Part shown: positions 7,659 to 14,385 of the stretch, piece after piece | Layout of the letters: the number at the start of each line of letters is the position of its first letter | Numbering within the stretch: position 1 is the stretch's first letter | Origin: an uncultured Fluviicola sp. | GTDB taxonomy: Bacteria; Bacteroidota; Bacteroidia; Flavobacteriales; Crocinitomicaceae | Length of the DNA: 64,000 nucleotides | Assembly: GCF_946478805.1 (NCBI RefSeq) | Contig: NZ_CAMLDC010000003.1 | Location: 1-64,000 of the forward strand | Reading direction: 5' to 3' | Notes under the pieces: generated by a model | Told to the model about the DNA's origin: nothing | Database searches by the model: none | Seen by the model: the letters and a program-made list of their open reading frames with translations, nothing else | Program-made: the position numbers and the translations under genes

Positions 7659-9197
7659 ATGGATGACGTTGACAATGTCGAACTGACGTATTTAAGCATA
7701 ACAGATTACGAAGCTCTGAAGGAAGCCATGGTGGAATCTTACACCGGGTTGGCGAATCCTTATTGGACCAGAAAACAGGTGGAAACACTGATCAATCAAT
7801 TCCCGGATGGACAAGTGGTCATCAAGGTGAACGGGCAGATTGCGGGTGTGGCGCTTTCCATCATTGTGGATTCTTCCAAATACGAGCATTTACATACTTA
7901 CAAACAGATTACCGGAAATTATACCTTCAGGACACATCGCCCCACTGGAAATGTGTTATATGGAATCGATGTATTTATCAAAAAAGAATTTCGCGGGTTG
8001 CGACTTGGCCGGCGTTTGTACGATTATCGCAAGGAATTGTGCGAGAAACTGAATCTCAAAGGTATCGCTTTCGGCGGGCGTATTCCAAACTACCATCAGT
8101 ACGCCAAACAGATGTCGCCCAAAGAATATATTGAAAAGGTGAAACGCAAAGAGATCCACGATCCGGTATTGGATTTCCAGATGTCGAATGATTTTCACCC
8201 GTCCAAGATCCTGAAAAATTACCTGGAAGGCGATGCTTACTCGAAGGATTATGCCGTTTTGCTGGAATGGGATAACTTGTATTACGAAGTAAAAAGCGAA
8301 GCTCCAAGTGCCATTAAGACCGTAGTTCGTTTGGGGTTGATACAATGGCAAATGCGGCCCTACTCCAACCTGGATGATTTAATGCAACAGGCGGAATATT
8401 TCGTTGACGCCGTTTCGGGTTACCGCTCTGATTTTGCCTTGTTCCCTGAGTTCTTCAATGCTCCGTTAATGGCAGAAAATAACCATTTATCGGAACCTCA
8501 GGCTATCCGTGAATTGGCTCAATATACTCACGATATCGTACAGCAATTTTCCAAACTGGCCATCAGTTACAACATCAACATCATTACGGGAAGTATGCCC
8601 GAAATGCAAAATGACCGCTTGTACAATGTAGGATATCTGTGTCACCGGGACGGAAGGATCGAGCGCTTTGAAAAGATTCACGTGACACCCGATGAAGCCA
8701 AAGTTTGGGGAATGGAAGGCGGAAATTACCTGCATGTTTTTGATACGGATTGCGGAAAAATCGGTATCCTGATCTGTTACGATGTGGAATTCCCTGAACT
8801 CAGCCGCTTGCTCGCAGATGAGGGCATGGACATTCTCTTTGTCCCTTTCCTTACAGATACACAAAACGGTTATTCACGTGTACGCAATTGTGCCCAGGCG
8901 CGTGCCATCGAAAATGAGTGTTATGTGGCAATTGCAGGAAGTGTTGGAAATTTACCCAATGTACACAACATGGACATCCAATACGCGCAATCCATCGTGT
9001 TCACTCCGTGCGACTTTGCTTTTCCATCAAACGGGATCAAGGCCGAAGCGACTCCGAATACAGAAATGATCCTCATTGCAGATGTCGATATCACCTTGTT
9101 GCGCGAGTTGAATCAATTTGGATCCGTTAGAAACCTGAAAGACAGAAGAACGGATATCTTCGATCTGAAGAAGAAGAAACGGAAAGATAATTCGTAA
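7659..9197 (+). CDS. GNAT / carbon-nitrogen hydrolase fusion protein
   Basis: A 512-residue two-domain protein. Residues 1-210 form a GNAT acetyltransferase (acetyl-CoA loop at FRGLRLGRRLYDYR, about 111-124). Residues 222-500 form a nitrilase-superfamily amidohydrolase with the Glu-Lys-Cys triad visible: Glu264 in LFPEFFNAPL, Lys339 in RFEKIHVTP, Cys373 in LICYDVEFPE. Fused proteins of this kind are common housekeeping-type genes in Bacteroidota; the substrates are unknown. G+C returns to genomic level here (27 of 60 bases at 7741-7800), so the gene is not part of the upstream RT island, and it has its own -7 box at 7618. Confidence 0.9.
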   Translation: MDDVDNVELTYLSITDYEALKEAMVESYTGLANPYWTRKQVETLINQFPDGQVVIKVNGQIAGVALSIIVDSSKYEHLHTYKQITGNYTFRTHRPTGNVLYGIDVFIKKEFRGLRLGRRLYDYRKELCEKLNLKGIAFGGRIPNYHQYAKQMSPKEYIEKVKRKEIHDPVLDFQMSNDFHPSKILKNYLEGDAYSKDYAVLLEWDNLYYEVKSEAPSAIKTVVRLGLIQWQMRPYSNLDDLMQQAEYFVDAVSGYRSDFALFPEFFNAPLMAENNHLSEPQAIRELAQYTHDIVQQFSKLAISYNINIITGSMPEMQNDRLYNVGYLCHRDGRIERFEKIHVTPDEAKVWGMEGGNYLHVFDTDCGKIGILICYDVEFPELSRLLADEGMDILFVPFLTDTQNGYSRVRNCAQARAIENECYVAIAGSVGNLPNVHNMDIQYAQSIVFTPCDFAFPSNGIKAEATPNTEMILIADVDITLLRELNQFGSVRNLKDRRTDIFDLKKKKRKDNS

Positions 9198-9206
9198 TTA
9201 ATTCAG

Positions 9207-9214
9207 TATATTTG
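9207..9214 (+). promoter_or_regulatory. -7 box TATATTTG ahead of the ABC-F leader
   Basis: TATATTTG fits TAnnTTTG. If used, the transcript would carry a leader of about 100 bases before the ABC-F start codon at 9324. No TTG is visible at the -33 position. Confidence 0.45.
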
Positions 9215-9239
9215 TAGCCGAAAAAAAGATCCTTTAATC

Positions 9240-9323
9240 ATGTGAAATAACATTTCTTTCTAAAACATAGGCGGTAAACCGCAGAGTTGTTTGCCGTAAT
9301 TCGTCAATCTCAAGAAAGAAATC
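9240..9323 (+). promoter_or_regulatory. Structured 5' leader of the ABC-F gene, possible attenuator
   Basis: The leader offers two mutually exclusive hairpins: GCGG/CCGC with a TAAA loop (9271-9274 with 9279-9282), and an 8-bp stem with one G-U pair (9272-9279 with 9289-9296). A 10-bp perfect complement ATTTCTTTCT (9252-9261) and AGAAAGAAAT (9313-9322) would pair right up to the start codon. A start-stop pair ATG TGA lies at 9240-9245. Antibiotic-responsive ABC-F genes are often controlled by leader attenuation or translation block; this reading is inference. Confidence 0.45.
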
Positions 9324-10910
9324 ATGATTATTCTTCAAAATAGTACTTATCAACATCCCAATAAGGATCTGTTGTTTGAGAATCTCAATCTGACAATCCA
9401 AAATCAAAGCAAATCAGCCCTCGTTGGAAACAACGGTACGGGCAAGTCTACCTTGTTGAAAATTATCGGTGGACAAATTCAGCAAACAGCCGGATTTTTA
9501 ACGGTCGAGGCTGAACCCTATTTTATTCCGCAACAGTTCGGTCAGTACAATCATCTCACCATTTCACAGGCATTGCAGGTAGAAGACAAGTTGAAGGCTT
9601 TTGCCGAAATCCTTTCCGGAAATGTCACGGAAGAAAATTTGAATACACTTCATGATGATTGGACCATCGAGGAACGGTGCGAATCAGCACTCATTCAATG
9701 GCAACTAGGCAAGTTGGATTTGAACCGGCGGTTGGATTCACTCAGCGGCGGACAAAAAACAAAAGTGTTTTTGGCAGGAATTTCGATTCATCAACCGGAA
9801 CTGATCCTGATGGATGAACCGACCAATCACCTGGACCTGGAAAGCAGACAAATGCTCTACGATTTCATCCTGAACACAAGTGCTACCCTGCTCATTGTAA
9901 GTCATGACAGGAAATTGCTCAATTTATTGGACACCATCTGTGAAATGGCCAAAACCGGAATCCGGGTTTACGGCGGGAACTACGATTTCTATGCGGAACA
10001 GAAAGAAATCGAGCTTCAGGCACTTCAAAACGAAGTGAAGAATGCAGAAAAAAGCCTGAAGAAAGCCAAAGAAAAGGAACGGGAAACAATGGAACGCCAA
10101 CAAAAACTGGATTCGCGTGGAAAACAAAAACAGGAAAAGTCTGGGGTTGCACGCATCATGATGAATACCATGAGAGACCAAGCTGAAAAGAGCACCGCAA
10201 GAGTGAAAGGAATCCATTCGGACAAAATCGATGGCGTCTCCAATGAGTTACAGCAAGCCCGGTCCAGGTTACCCGGATTTGACCAAATCCAATTCGGGTT
10301 CGAACATTCTTCCCTTCACCGGGGCAAGATCCTGTTCAAGGCCGAAAAAGTAAACGTGAAGTATGGAGAAACCGATATATGGAAGAATCCTTTGACAATT
10401 CAAATCACCAGTGGTGAGCGCATTTCAATTCAAGGTTCAAATGGTTCTGGAAAAACGAGTTTATTGAAGTTGATTTTGGGTGAATTACATTCTGAAAACG
10501 GCACCATTCAGCGCTCTGTCAATTCCATTGTCTACATCGACCAGGATTATTCCCTGATAGATGTTCGGAAGACTGTTTATGAGCAGGCTCAAGCTTTTAA
10601 TACGACTTCTCTCCTGGAACACGAAGTGAAAATCAGATTGAATCGCTTCCTGTTTCACAAAGAAACCTGGGACAAATCTTCTAATGACCTGAGTGGCGGT
10701 GAACGCATGCGCTTGTTACTTTGCTGTCTGACCATTTCAAACAAGGCACCCGACATCCTTATACTGGACGAGCCAACCAACAACCTGGACATTCAGAACA
10801 GTGAAATCCTTACTGCCGCGATCAATCAATATCATGGCACAATCATTGTTGTTTCGCACGATGAAATTTTTCTGGAACAACTGCAAATTGATACCATGAT
10901 CAATTTGTAA
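9324..10910 (+). CDS. ABC-F family ATPase (ribosome-associated type)
   Basis: A 528-residue protein with two fused ATP-binding cassettes and no membrane segment. Domain 1 has Walker A GNNGTGKST (about 35-43), LSGGQ and Walker B LILMDEPTNHLD; domain 2 has GSNGSGKTS (about 373-381), LSGGER and LILDEPTNNLD. The domains are joined by a long, Lys/Glu-rich helical linker (about 225-305), the P-site tRNA-interaction motif of ABC-F proteins. Such proteins act on stalled ribosomes and some give resistance to ribosome-targeting drugs. The linker length and the leader structures make a resistance or stress role possible, but the class cannot be fixed by eye. Confidence 0.9.
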   Translation: MIILQNSTYQHPNKDLLFENLNLTIQNQSKSALVGNNGTGKSTLLKIIGGQIQQTAGFLTVEAEPYFIPQQFGQYNHLTISQALQVEDKLKAFAEILSGNVTEENLNTLHDDWTIEERCESALIQWQLGKLDLNRRLDSLSGGQKTKVFLAGISIHQPELILMDEPTNHLDLESRQMLYDFILNTSATLLIVSHDRKLLNLLDTICEMAKTGIRVYGGNYDFYAEQKEIELQALQNEVKNAEKSLKKAKEKERETMERQQKLDSRGKQKQEKSGVARIMMNTMRDQAEKSTARVKGIHSDKIDGVSNELQQARSRLPGFDQIQFGFEHSSLHRGKILFKAEKVNVKYGETDIWKNPLTIQITSGERISIQGSNGSGKTSLLKLILGELHSENGTIQRSVNSIVYIDQDYSLIDVRKTVYEQAQAFNTTSLLEHEVKIRLNRFLFHKETWDKSSNDLSGGERMRLLLCCLTISNKAPDILILDEPTNNLDIQNSEILTAAINQYHGTIIVVSHDEIFLEQLQIDTMINL

Positions 10911-10933
10911 GTTCAAAAGGTTTAAACAGTTCA

Positions 10934-10973
10934 ATTTGAACATTTGAACATTTGAACATTTGAACATTTGAAC
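10934..10973. repeat. 8-bp tandem repeat, five copies of ATTTGAAC
   Basis: Five perfect copies of ATTTGAAC, then two decayed units (CTTGTAAC, ATTTAAAC). Inverse-orientation units (GTTCAAAA, AGTTCAA) precede the array at 10911-10933, so hairpins can form. The last TTG of the array doubles as a -33 promoter box (see 10968-10997). Confidence 0.95.
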
Positions 10974-10997
10974 CTTGTAACATTTAAACTATTTTTG
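10968..10997 (+). promoter_or_regulatory. Promoter: TTG - 19 bp - TATTTTTG
   Basis: TTG at 10968-10970 and TATTTTTG at 10990-10997 match the Bacteroidota -33/-7 consensus (TTG, 17-23 bp, TAnnTTTG). The start codon of the repeat protein is only 17 bases further, so the untranslated leader is very short. The -33 box sits inside the last ATTTGAAC repeat unit. Confidence 0.6.
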
Positions 10998-11013
10998 TTA
11001 AAACAACACTATT

Positions 11014-11349
11014 ATGAAAGTACTACTCGCATTTGGCATTTTATTTTTTGGAACAAGCCAGGCATTTTCACAACAGGTTTATTCTGTCGATTACGAATCA
11101 CAGGCAGATGTCAAAGTATTTGTTGTAGGTTATGAATCCCAAGCGGATTTGAAGGTCTACAAAGTAAAATATTCTTCCCAGGCCGGAGATAACGACGGAA
11201 AATGGTTCTTCGTGGATTACCAGAGTCAAGCTAAAAAATCGATCTATTTCGTGAAATATGAAAGCCAAGCAGATCTGAAAATCTTTTTTGTGGATTACGA
11301 AAGTCAGGCAGGCTGGAAAAACAGCAGCAAGAAGCAGCTCATGTATTAA
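11014..11349 (+). CDS. Small secreted YxSQA repeat protein (DUF6150-like)
   Basis: A 111-residue protein: signal peptide (to about residue 19, ending AFSQ) followed by six tandem units of about 14 residues with the core V.Y.SQA(D).K(V/I)(F/Y) (YESQADVKVFVVG, YESQADLKVYKVK, YSSQAG..., YQSQAKKSIYFVK, YESQADLKIFFVD, YESQAG...). The repeat suggests a stack of short beta strands. I recall this pattern as DUF6150, function unknown. It has its own promoter (10968-10997) and is followed by an inverted-repeat terminator-like element. Confidence 0.75.
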   Translation: MKVLLAFGILFFGTSQAFSQQVYSVDYESQADVKVFVVGYESQADLKVYKVKYSSQAGDNDGKWFFVDYQSQAKKSIYFVKYESQADLKIFFVDYESQAGWKNSSKKQLMY

Positions 11350-11421
11350 TTGAAAATGGGTAATTGAGAATTGAAAAGAAGGAATCATCCTTTTAAACTT
11401 TTCAATTCTCAATTTTCAATT
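11348..11421. repeat. Long inverted repeat of the GAGAATTGAAAAG family
   Basis: Left arm AATTGAAAA ... GAGAATTGAAAAG (11348-11378), right arm its complement (11398-11421, CTTTTCAATTCTC then AATTTTCAATT), with a small nested hairpin AAGGA/TCCTT between. It may act as a two-way terminator between 11349 and 11433. It is the most complete member of the dispersed repeat family. Confidence 0.85.
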
Positions 11422-11432
11422 AACTTCGTAGT

Positions 11433-12290
11433 ATGTCTTGGCTAAAGAATCTGGTTAAATATTATTTCAGCAAACGCATTCATCGCGATAAACTACACCC
11501 ATCCGTTGGAATTCAACAGCGCGCTCTGATGCATCAATATCGCGTTGCGCAGGCAAATAAACAAGTTCCTGCCTTCAACACAACCGGGTTCAAGGTCTTC
11601 TCGCAATTCGAAGAAGATGGATTGTTGCTTTTCCTTTTTTCTTTGATCGGAGAAGGAAGCAAGACCTTCATTGAAATCGGTTCCAATGATGGAATCAATA
11701 GCAATTGCAGCAATTTAGCCATTCATTTCGGCTGGTCGGGTTTGTTTTTTGAAGGAGACCAAAAACTGATTCGTCGCGGGGAAAAATTCTATTCCAGGAT
11801 TCCAACTCCCTATCATCCGAAACCGAAATACATTCAGGCAATCATTAAACGCGAGAATATCAATCAGTTGGTAGAAAAGGCCGGTTTGTCGGGTGAGATC
11901 GAACTGCTTTCCATTGATATTGATGGAAACGACTATTGGGTTTGGGATGCGCTTACGATTGTCCAGCCAAAAGTGGTTATTATTGAAACGCATACGGAGT
12001 TTGGCTTGGAGAACATCGTAGTGCCTTACGATCCAAATTACATGTATCCGGGAAAACATCCGATCTATCATGGAGCAAGCGTTATTGCTATGAATAACCT
12101 GGCTAAAAAGAAAGGGTATCGCCTGATTGGCGCAAATGATCTGGGGATGAACCAGATTTATATCAGAAAAGATTTACTTTTAGACGAACTTCCTACCGTT
12201 TCACCCGAATCAACTTTGTGGCATCCGAAAGCAAAATCGGATTATTCAAAGTTTAATGAGATTAAGGATTGGGAATACATTAAAGGTTAG
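11433..12290 (+). CDS. FkbM-like SAM-dependent methyltransferase
   Basis: A 285-residue protein. A class I methyltransferase glycine motif is visible at about 72-78 (FIEIGSNDG), followed by LFFEGD (acidic residue after beta-2) and LLSIDIDGNDYWVWDAL at about 152-168, the characteristic D-x-D/E-G pattern of FkbM-type enzymes. Such enzymes methylate hydroxyl groups of sugars or polyketides. The acceptor is unknown. There is no signal peptide. It starts a three-gene run (gaps of 3 and 2 bp) with a DUF1569 protein and an O-methyltransferase. Confidence 0.75.
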   Translation: MSWLKNLVKYYFSKRIHRDKLHPSVGIQQRALMHQYRVAQANKQVPAFNTTGFKVFSQFEEDGLLLFLFSLIGEGSKTFIEIGSNDGINSNCSNLAIHFGWSGLFFEGDQKLIRRGEKFYSRIPTPYHPKPKYIQAIIKRENINQLVEKAGLSGEIELLSIDIDGNDYWVWDALTIVQPKVVIIETHTEFGLENIVVPYDPNYMYPGKHPIYHGASVIAMNNLAKKKGYRLIGANDLGMNQIYIRKDLLLDELPTVSPESTLWHPKAKSDYSKFNEIKDWEYIKG

Positions 12291-12293
12291 ATT

Positions 12294-12749
12294 ATGATAA
12301 TGAAAACACTTTTTTCGAAACAAGCTTTGGACAAAAGCATTGATCGGATCAATCAATTACAGGCAGACAAGCAACCACTTTGGGGAAAAATGAATGCCAC
12401 ACAGATGTTGGATCATTGCAGTGAAACCATGAAAGTAGCCCGCGGGGAAAAGGAATTGAAACGGATTTTCCTGAGTTATGTATTGGGGGGCCTGATGAAG
12501 AAATCATTCTACAATGACAAACCTATTCCCAGAAATAGTCCGACCCACAAGGATTTCATCATGACGACCACTTCTGATTTTGAAAAAGCGAAAAAAGAAC
12601 TGATTGATCATTTGGTAGCTTTTCAAGAAGGTGGAATGGAAAAATGCACATCGGCTCCTCATTCCTTTTTCGGGAACATTACAAAAGAACAGTGGGGATT
12701 GGGAATGTATAAGCACCTGGATCATCATTTACAACAATTCGGAGTATAG
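12294..12749 (+). CDS. DUF1569 / DinB-superfamily protein
   Basis: A 151-residue helical protein. The DinB-like metal-binding histidines appear as MLDHCSETM (about 38), then HKDF and KHLDHHLQQFG near the C-terminus. This pattern matches DUF1569 proteins, which share the four-helix DinB/YfiT fold (thiol- or metal-dependent transferases by homology). The start may be at 12300 (second ATG). It lies 3 bp after the FkbM-like gene and 2 bp before the O-methyltransferase. Reaction unknown. Confidence 0.8.
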   Translation: MIMKTLFSKQALDKSIDRINQLQADKQPLWGKMNATQMLDHCSETMKVARGEKELKRIFLSYVLGGLMKKSFYNDKPIPRNSPTHKDFIMTTTSDFEKAKKELIDHLVAFQEGGMEKCTSAPHSFFGNITKEQWGLGMYKHLDHHLQQFGV

Positions 12750-12751
12750 AA

Positions 12752-13393
12752 ATGGAATTTATTGACCAGGCACTGGATGATTACTGCGTTGCCCATACGA
12801 GTGCAGAATCTGCCTTATTGGCAAAATTGAATCGCGATACACACGTAAACATCCTGCAACCGCGCATGTTGAGCGGACATTTTCAAGGACGTTTACTGAG
12901 CCTGCTTTCCAAAATGATCCGACCGGAACGCATTTTGGAAATCGGAACCTATACGGGCTATTCTGCATTGTGTATGGCGGAAGGATTGACAGAAACGGGA
13001 AAGATCATCACCTTGGATATCAATGCACAATTAGAGGATTTTGTACGTTCATATATTTCAGAAAGTGACTATGCATCCAAAGTGGATTACCGGATCTGCA
13101 ATGCCATGCAAGAAATTCCGCAACTCGATGAGCAATTTGACCTTGTCTTCATTGATGCAGATAAAATGAACTACATCAATTACTACAACCTGGTGTTCGA
13201 TAAAGTGAAATCGGGCGGATATATCTTCTCTGACAATGTTTTATGGTCCGGGAAAGTCGTTCAGACAGAAGGAAAAATCGATAAGGACACTCAATTATTG
13301 AAAGAATTCAACGAACTGATCCAAAACGATCCGCGTGTTGAAAACATCCTGCTTCCGATTAGAGACGGAATTATGATCGCTAGAAAAAAATAA
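12752..13393 (+). CDS. O-methyltransferase (CCoAOMT-like)
   Basis: A 213-residue class I SAM methyltransferase. Motif I is ERILEIGTYTGYSALCMA (about 65-81), motif II is ITLDIN, and the metal/substrate region reads DLVFIDADKMNYINYY (about 131-146) and GGYIFSDNVLWSGKV (about 155-169), all typical of the cation-dependent catechol/caffeoyl-CoA O-methyltransferase family. Length and motifs are complete. It is the last gene of the 11433-13393 run and is followed by an inverted-repeat element. Confidence 0.9.
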   Translation: MEFIDQALDDYCVAHTSAESALLAKLNRDTHVNILQPRMLSGHFQGRLLSLLSKMIRPERILEIGTYTGYSALCMAEGLTETGKIITLDINAQLEDFVRSYISESDYASKVDYRICNAMQEIPQLDEQFDLVFIDADKMNYINYYNLVFDKVKSGGYIFSDNVLWSGKVVQTEGKIDKDTQLLKEFNELIQNDPRVENILLPIRDGIMIARKK

Positions 13394-13499
13394 TTGACAA
13401 TGTAAAATGGATAATTGAAAAGTGTTAATCTGCTTTGTCAGATTTTATCGAAAGCAGTGCTTTCTCTTCTTTACAATTTTACATTCTCAATTTTTAATT
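13391..13499. repeat. Inverted repeat of the AATTGAAAA family
   Basis: Left arm with AATTGACAATGTAAAATGG and ATAATTGAAAAG (about 13392-13423), right arm TTACAATTTTACATTCTCAA (13471-13490). Imperfect arms, about 50 bp apart, directly after the O-methyltransferase stop. Confidence 0.6.
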
Positions 13500-13594
13500 C
13501 TTCTAAAGTCCTTTTAAGTATTTCTTTACTTCTTTCGATTTCGCATAATCTACCGGGAATATTAAAACCTTACTGTATTGGATGAATGTTGATT
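13500..13594 (-). pseudogene. Orphan C-terminal reading frame, possible gene remnant
   Basis: On the minus strand, in a frame different from the upstream gene, the sequence reads a plausible protein end: IKSTFIQYSKVLIFPVDY then AKSKEVKKYLKGL and stop TAG at about 13504. Codon choice resembles the genome. An in-frame stop lies just upstream, next to the stop of the 13595 gene, so this is either the true C-terminus of that gene lost by a frameshift or a fragment of another gene. Short and uncertain. Confidence 0.3.
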
Positions 13595-14095
13595 TTATTT
13601 AGGTCGAACAACTGCCGTTTCTTTTTCTAATTCCACATCTGTCAATTTACTTTTCGAAACAAACCTTCCTTCTTTGAATTCATAAGTAAGCAAATCGTAT
13701 CCGTCGTAAGTCGTACCTACCCCGGCATTCTTGAATGGAAGCGCAATTTTCAGAACTCCGGTGAATACCTTTCCATTCAGAAATAATTCGTGTGTTTCCA
13801 GGTTATTCAGGAACTTACTGTATTCCAGGAATAAATCATCCGTTTCTGTCGTTTTTCGGTTCGAAACATAATAATGAACCACTTTAAAAGTATTCTTCCC
13901 GTCTATCTTTTTGGGAATTGCTTTGGTAGTGAGAAACAGTTTCTTCTTTTCCGTTACAATATTGTTGGAACAAATAGTGAAATACGTCCTTCCTACTTTT
14001 TGCTCCTTACAATCCGTTTGGGCAGTTCCTTTCATTGGAATAAAGGAACAAAGTAGTAAAAGTGCAATGCTGTATTGGAGAAATTTAGTTTTCAT
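13595..14095 (-). CDS. Hypothetical secreted protein
   Basis: A 166-residue protein from the ATG at 14095, chosen because it starts a clean signal peptide (TKFLQYSIALLLLCSFIP ... GTAQ); a start 13 codons earlier is possible. The mature part is beta-rich with no family I recognise (KLFLTTKAIPKKIDG, ELFLNGKVFTGVLKIALPF). Downstream an out-of-frame protein-like tail (13500-13594) suggests the gene may once have been about 30 residues longer. It stands alone between two repeat elements. Confidence 0.6.
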   Translation of the reverse strand: MKTKFLQYSIALLLLCSFIPMKGTAQTDCKEQKVGRTYFTICSNNIVTEKKKLFLTTKAIPKKIDGKNTFKVVHYYVSNRKTTETDDLFLEYSKFLNNLETHELFLNGKVFTGVLKIALPFKNAGVGTTYDGYDLLTYEFKEGRFVSKSKLTDVELEKETAVVRPK

Positions 14096-14169
14096 CGGTT
14101 TCAATTTTGATTCATTAAAAATATGAATTTTCATGGCGAAACTTAAGAAAAAATTGTGCCAAAAAAGTA

Positions 14170-14297
14170 AAATTGAAAACGGAGAATGGAAAATTGAAAA
14201 GACGAGATTTATCTAAGTATGTTGATAAAAAGTAACTATTAACGCAACTTTTTAAATTCTTTACTCTTTTCAATTCTACATTTTCAATTATCAATTG
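14170..14297. repeat. Inverted repeat of the AATTGAAAA family
   Basis: Left arm AAATTGAAAACGGAGAATGG, AAAATTGAAAAG (14170-14201); right arm CTTTTCAATTCTACATTTTC, AATTATCAATT (14266-14297). Arms about 65 bp apart in the divergent region before the OmpA gene. Confidence 0.65.
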
Positions 14298-14385
14298 AAC
14301 ATTTTCTTCGAAAATGAGTAACCTTTTCGCTGAAAATACGATATAGTATTTGGGCATAATTATTGCCTGATTGAACCGTATTTTA

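Noticed and set aside
7659..9197. Nitrilase-domain gene beside the RT as evidence of a DRT1-type (RT-nitrilase) system
   Set aside because: The nitrilase is fused to a GNAT domain as in ordinary Bacteroidota proteins, has genomic G+C and its own promoter box, and is not coupled to the RT.
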